This document shows positions 35,894-38,783 of a stretch of 38,783 bases of DNA, one piece after another. The translations under genes were made by a program, and so were the position numbers. The notes beneath the pieces are model-generated. The model did not search any database, was not told the DNA's origin, and was given only the letters and a program-made list of their open reading frames with translations. Position 1 is the first letter of the stretch, and each line of letters opens with the position of its first letter. Source of the stretch: a virus; the IMG/VR virus record IMGVR_UViG_3300037516_000150, positions 1 through 38,783 of that record. One strand, given 5' to 3'.

Positions 35894-38783
35894 TCACTTA
35901 GGTTTAGTTAATTTTCCTTGTTCAACTAAACTGTCAAGGTAATCTTTCAGTTTGATTTCACGCCCACGGCGTTCGCTTGACTGTTGCTTCGGTCCGACAT
36001 AGCGAACAGGGATACCAAACCAGTTCATAATGTTAGCCAACTGTCGTTCGCTGTAAGAATCTTTTCCACCTGTAGCACCACCAGTAACACGGTTCAACTG
36101 TGCAAGAGTTGGAAGAATGTTTTGAACAATATATGGTACACGCTCATCAATCGTTGGTTCACCAGTTTTTGGGTCGGTACCAACAAGTGCATCTCCACCA
36201 ACCAAATTAGCGACACTTCTTAAAATTGCTGCATCTATACCACGAGCAGGAACTTTCTTTTTCTTGAACGGTCCAACATCAATTCCAAGTTGTTTTCCAG
36301 CCGCCATTTCAATAGGAACTTTCAACAGCGGTGTTAACTGACCAATCAATTTTGCAGGGTTAGTTAATGATTCCAACTGCTGTCCAAGCCGAACATTCGG
36401 TAGGTCAGGGGTGACAACCCATTGACCGCCCTCAGAGTTAATCCCACCAATAGCACTTGGGTTCCAGTCAGAAATCCATTTAGGCATCATAATATCGTCA
36501 CCAACTGGTGACGATGCTGCAATCTTGTCGTAAGTAATATATGCGCTTGGGTTTGCCCATTGTTCAACAACTTGCAACGGAACATTTCTGCTAGTCCAAG
36601 TCCAAAACGGAACAACCTTGCGCATTGCTTCGTCCACATTGCTCATATCGCTATAATCAAAATGGTAACGACTGATGCGGGCTACTGCTTGGTCAAATGT
36701 TTGACCTCTAGTAAGGGAGTCAATTGCCATTGGCATACGCACTGCACGCTCAACAAAGTTATTCTTATTTTGAAACAACCTTGTGTAAGAATTGTTGATA
36801 GCCTTTTCACCAAACGAACCACGGATACTTAAACCAGCAAGTTCATCGGACATTCCACGACCAGTAGCCTCGGTTGCACGCCATGCTGTTTCATAAATAG
36901 CCGATTTCTCTGGCGGCAATTTAGACAAGAAAGTTTTCCATTCTTCAGGACCCTTGCCAATAGCCCGTGCTGCACGCACACCCATAAGCATGTGTTCTGC
37001 GTCCACACCAGCAACATGATTCATAAAGGTCGCAGAGAAACCGTTACGCACAAAGAAACCAACACTGGATGTAGCGTAAATTTTAAAGAAGTTCATTGAT
37101 TCGCCCAATACCTTCATAAACGCATTTCGGTTTGTTTGATTGCGCAATTTCTCCAAGTTTGGTTTCCAAGTTTTAAGAAGTTCATCAGGCATCTGAACAC
37201 CCAAACCATAAATCTCTGACCAACCTTCTTCGGTTGTGTCAATAACACGACCCAACCAACCTGAACTAGCCATATTGATTGCTGCTTCAAGTTGTGGCAA
37301 AGCAGCATTTTCCAACCGTGCCAACTTCGCTTCATTGGCGTGTAACAAAGTTGTTACACGCTCATAAGCGGCTTTAACCTTCGGGTCAACAAACACATCC
37401 ATAGAAGCCAAAGTCCTATCAACTTTGCGCACCCATGCTTGCGCTTCTCCAGCAGCCGCACCCTTTGGAGGTGTGGCACGCAACAGAACTCTAATGTCTT
37501 GAATATCTTTAGCGAGGACATTACCCGTGGTGTTGTTCCAAGTTTTAAGAACCTTTGCTTGGTTAAACATAATGCCAAGTTGATTTTGTAAAGTGTCAGC
37601 ATGTTCAGTAATCTGCGTTGTTTTAATACCCAAACGCTTGTAAGCATCATCAATATCCTTGGTGGTTTTTGCGTAACCACGCTGAACGGCAGTTTCCCTA
37701 GCAACAATCATGTTTTGTGCTTGGTCACGACTAACAACTTTTTTGGTTCCACCCAGTGTGATTTCGGTAGCATCCGTGGCTGCAAGAACTTCTTTCGCTT
37801 TTTGTGTCTTTATGATTCTTGCGTTCTGAGCCTTAGTGATGCCACCCTTGCGTCCAGACAACTTCTTCAGTTCTTCCTTAGCGGCAGATGACATATCAAC
37901 CTGTGTTATAAACTGATTGATTTCATCTTCTTTTGCTGCTCTAGCCAAAGTGGAATTTAATGCTTGTTCTTCATAACTTCCGTTAAGAACATCTTGAATA
38001 AATTCGTTGTCTTTAACATACTGACTGGAGGAGGTGCTTTGAAGATTTGGTTTTGGTGCAGACCATTCTGGGCGCATCAAAACAGCATATTCACCAGCAA
38101 TGTTCGGGTCTTCAATCGCATCATCAAACCATGACTGCGGAACAATTATGCCGTTCATCTGACCTTCATTAACAAAAGCCAAATGTTTACCTAATGCGGA
38201 TTCAACAATTTCCCTAGCCAAAACATCCACATCTTCGGGGTCAACAGCAGGAAACACCGCATGCAACTGATTTTGAATATCTGTCAACGCATCATGCACA
38301 ACATCATCACCCACGGCTGTCCCTGCTGGAACACGACCATGAAAGTTGATTGTGTCAATCAACATAGCGAACTCAGGATAAGCCTGTTCAAACTCAGGAC
38401 TGAAAGCACCAGTTCTTGCCTTGGTAGTGATTTCTTCTCGCATAATCAAAGCCAACTCAGGCATACCTGTTTCTTCCAAAGCAGTAGCAATGTTGTCAGC
38501 CATACCATTAGGAGCATCATTAAACAATGCTGCAAACTGTTCAGGGTTACGCAAGTCAATCATGGAATCTTCCATAGGTGCATGGACAGCAACAGAACTA
38601 GGGTACTGCGCAAAACCTGCGTCAGTATTCTTTGTACGGAACACTTTAAAGTCCACTGAACTTTCTGGGATTGGAACTATGTCCTCTGTGGTTCCATAAA
38701 TGAAACCATCGCTATATGTGGCTCGTGAACGAACATCACCAACAATTGTGTAAGCGTTTTCAACATCGGTCAAATCATAATAC
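35894..38783 (-). CDS. Giant internal virion/ejection protein, C-terminal part
   Basis: Continuation of the frame that leaves the window at base 1. The unique part adds 923 residues after the 868 on the other side. It is mostly helical, with charged coiled-coil-like stretches in the first half. A hydrophobic patch (FFKIYATSSVGFFVRNGFSA) lies about two thirds of the way along, then the aromatic motif VPFWTWTSRNVPLQ. That motif type recurs near the C-termini of large virion proteins of actinobacterial and marine phages (from memory). The end is basic (KLKDYLDSLVEQGKLTKPK). Its stop codon abuts the stop of the last early gene, so the two transcription units converge with no spacer. Probable role: membrane-interacting DNA ejection protein. 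A TTG at 38773 is not the true start, because the reading frame is open upstream through the join. Confidence 0.85.
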   Translation of the reverse strand, partial: YYDLTDVENAYTIVGDVRSRATYSDGFIYGTTEDIVPIPESSVDFKVFRTKNTDAGFAQYPSSVAVHAPMEDSMIDLRNPEQFAALFNDAPNGMADNIATALEETGMPELALIMREEITTKARTGAFSPEFEQAYPEFAMLIDTINFHGRVPAGTAVGDDVVHDALTDIQNQLHAVFPAVDPEDVDVLAREIVESALGKHLAFVNEGQMNGIIVPQSWFDDAIEDPNIAGEYAVLMRPEWSAPKPNLQSTSSSQYVKDNEFIQDVLNGSYEEQALNSTLARAAKEDEINQFITQVDMSSAAKEELKKLSGRKGGITKAQNARIIKTQKAKEVLAATDATEITLGGTKKVVSRDQAQNMIVARETAVQRGYAKTTKDIDDAYKRLGIKTTQITEHADTLQNQLGIMFNQAKVLKTWNNTTGNVLAKDIQDIRVLLRATPPKGAAAGEAQAWVRKVDRTLASMDVFVDPKVKAAYERVTTLLHANEAKLARLENAALPQLEAAINMASSGWLGRVIDTTEEGWSEIYGLGVQMPDELLKTWKPNLEKLRNQTNRNAFMKVLGESMNFFKIYATSSVGFFVRNGFSATFMNHVAGVDAEHMLMGVRAARAIGKGPEEWKTFLSKLPPEKSAIYETAWRATEATGRGMSDELAGLSIRGSFGEKAINNSYTRLFQNKNNFVERAVRMPMAIDSLTRGQTFDQAVARISRYHFDYSDMSNVDEAMRKVVPFWTWTSRNVPLQVVEQWANPSAYITYDKIAASSPVGDDIMMPKWISDWNPSAIGGINSEGGQWVVTPDLPNVRLGQQLESLTNPAKLIGQLTPLLKVPIEMAAGKQLGIDVGPFKKKKVPARGIDAAILRSVANLVGGDALVGTDPKTGEPTIDERVPYIVQNILPTLAQLNRVTGGATGGKDSYSERQLANIMNWFGIPVRYVGPKQQSSERRGREIKLKDYLDSLVEQGKLTKPK
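38665..38783. repeat. Right copy of terminal overlap (119 bp)
   Basis: Second copy of the 119-base end overlap, differing from bases 1-119 at two positions. Joining the ends gives a circle of about 38,664 bp and restores one uninterrupted minus-strand gene. Confidence 0.9.

Overview
The window is a nearly complete, probably circularly permuted genome of a tailed bacteriophage. The first 119 bases recur as the last 119 bases with two substitutions, and one reading frame runs through the join, so the contig closes into a circle of about 38.66 kb. I see no integrase, repressor, plasmid partition gene or attachment site, so it looks strictly lytic. Portal, scaffold, a coat protein of about 310 residues, a head adaptor, a nozzle-like tail protein and a giant internal virion protein, with no tape measure or tail tube gene, point to a short-tailed (podovirus) particle. 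The Thr/Pro-rich secreted protein, the zinc-ribbon small proteins and the HslV/proteasome-like peptidase are familiar from phages of Actinobacteria. An aquatic actinobacterium, possibly of the Acidimicrobiia, is my best guess for the host; this is inference.

Layout. Two transcription units diverge from a short region at 22136-22322 and converge at 35893/35894, where the two stop codons touch. The minus-strand late unit runs leftward from 22135 to 1 and continues across the join from 38783 to 35894. In order it encodes: a small-terminase-like protein; tail fibre genes (collagen-like, collar, glycine-rich and Ala/Thr-repeat proteins, and a chaperone-like protein); a secreted, membrane-anchored PA14-like protein; a lysis cassette (two small membrane proteins, an M15 peptidase and a lysozyme-like protein); large terminase; portal; scaffold; coat; three small basic proteins; adaptor; nozzle; two internal proteins; and a protein of about 1,791 residues.

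The plus-strand early unit (22323-35893) starts with two small phage proteins, a tRNA-Asn and about 1 kb of non-coding DNA. That stretch is packed with strong hairpins and most likely encodes a large ornate RNA, similar in size and setting to GOLLD/ROOL-type phage RNAs. It continues with a MoxR-like AAA+ ATPase and a putative VWA-like partner, a membrane protein, a type II hammerhead ribozyme, several zinc-ribbon proteins, a Cas4/RecB-like nuclease, a DnaB/RecA-fold helicase, an AEP-type primase, further nucleases (one of them RusA), an HslV-like peptidase, a sigma-region-4-like HTH protein and a MazG/DUF1599-like protein. No DNA polymerase gene is present, so the phage probably brings primase and helicase and borrows the host polymerase.

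The most unusual feature is RNA architecture in the 22.9-30.0 kb section. It holds a tRNA, a large structured RNA ending in a tRNA-like fold and a hammerhead ribozyme between two cistrons. It also has strong intercistronic hairpins and at least five Shine-Dalgarno sequences placed in small hairpins whose arms differ in sequence but keep pairing. Together these suggest an early operon whose transcript is cut and whose cistrons are controlled separately at the RNA level.
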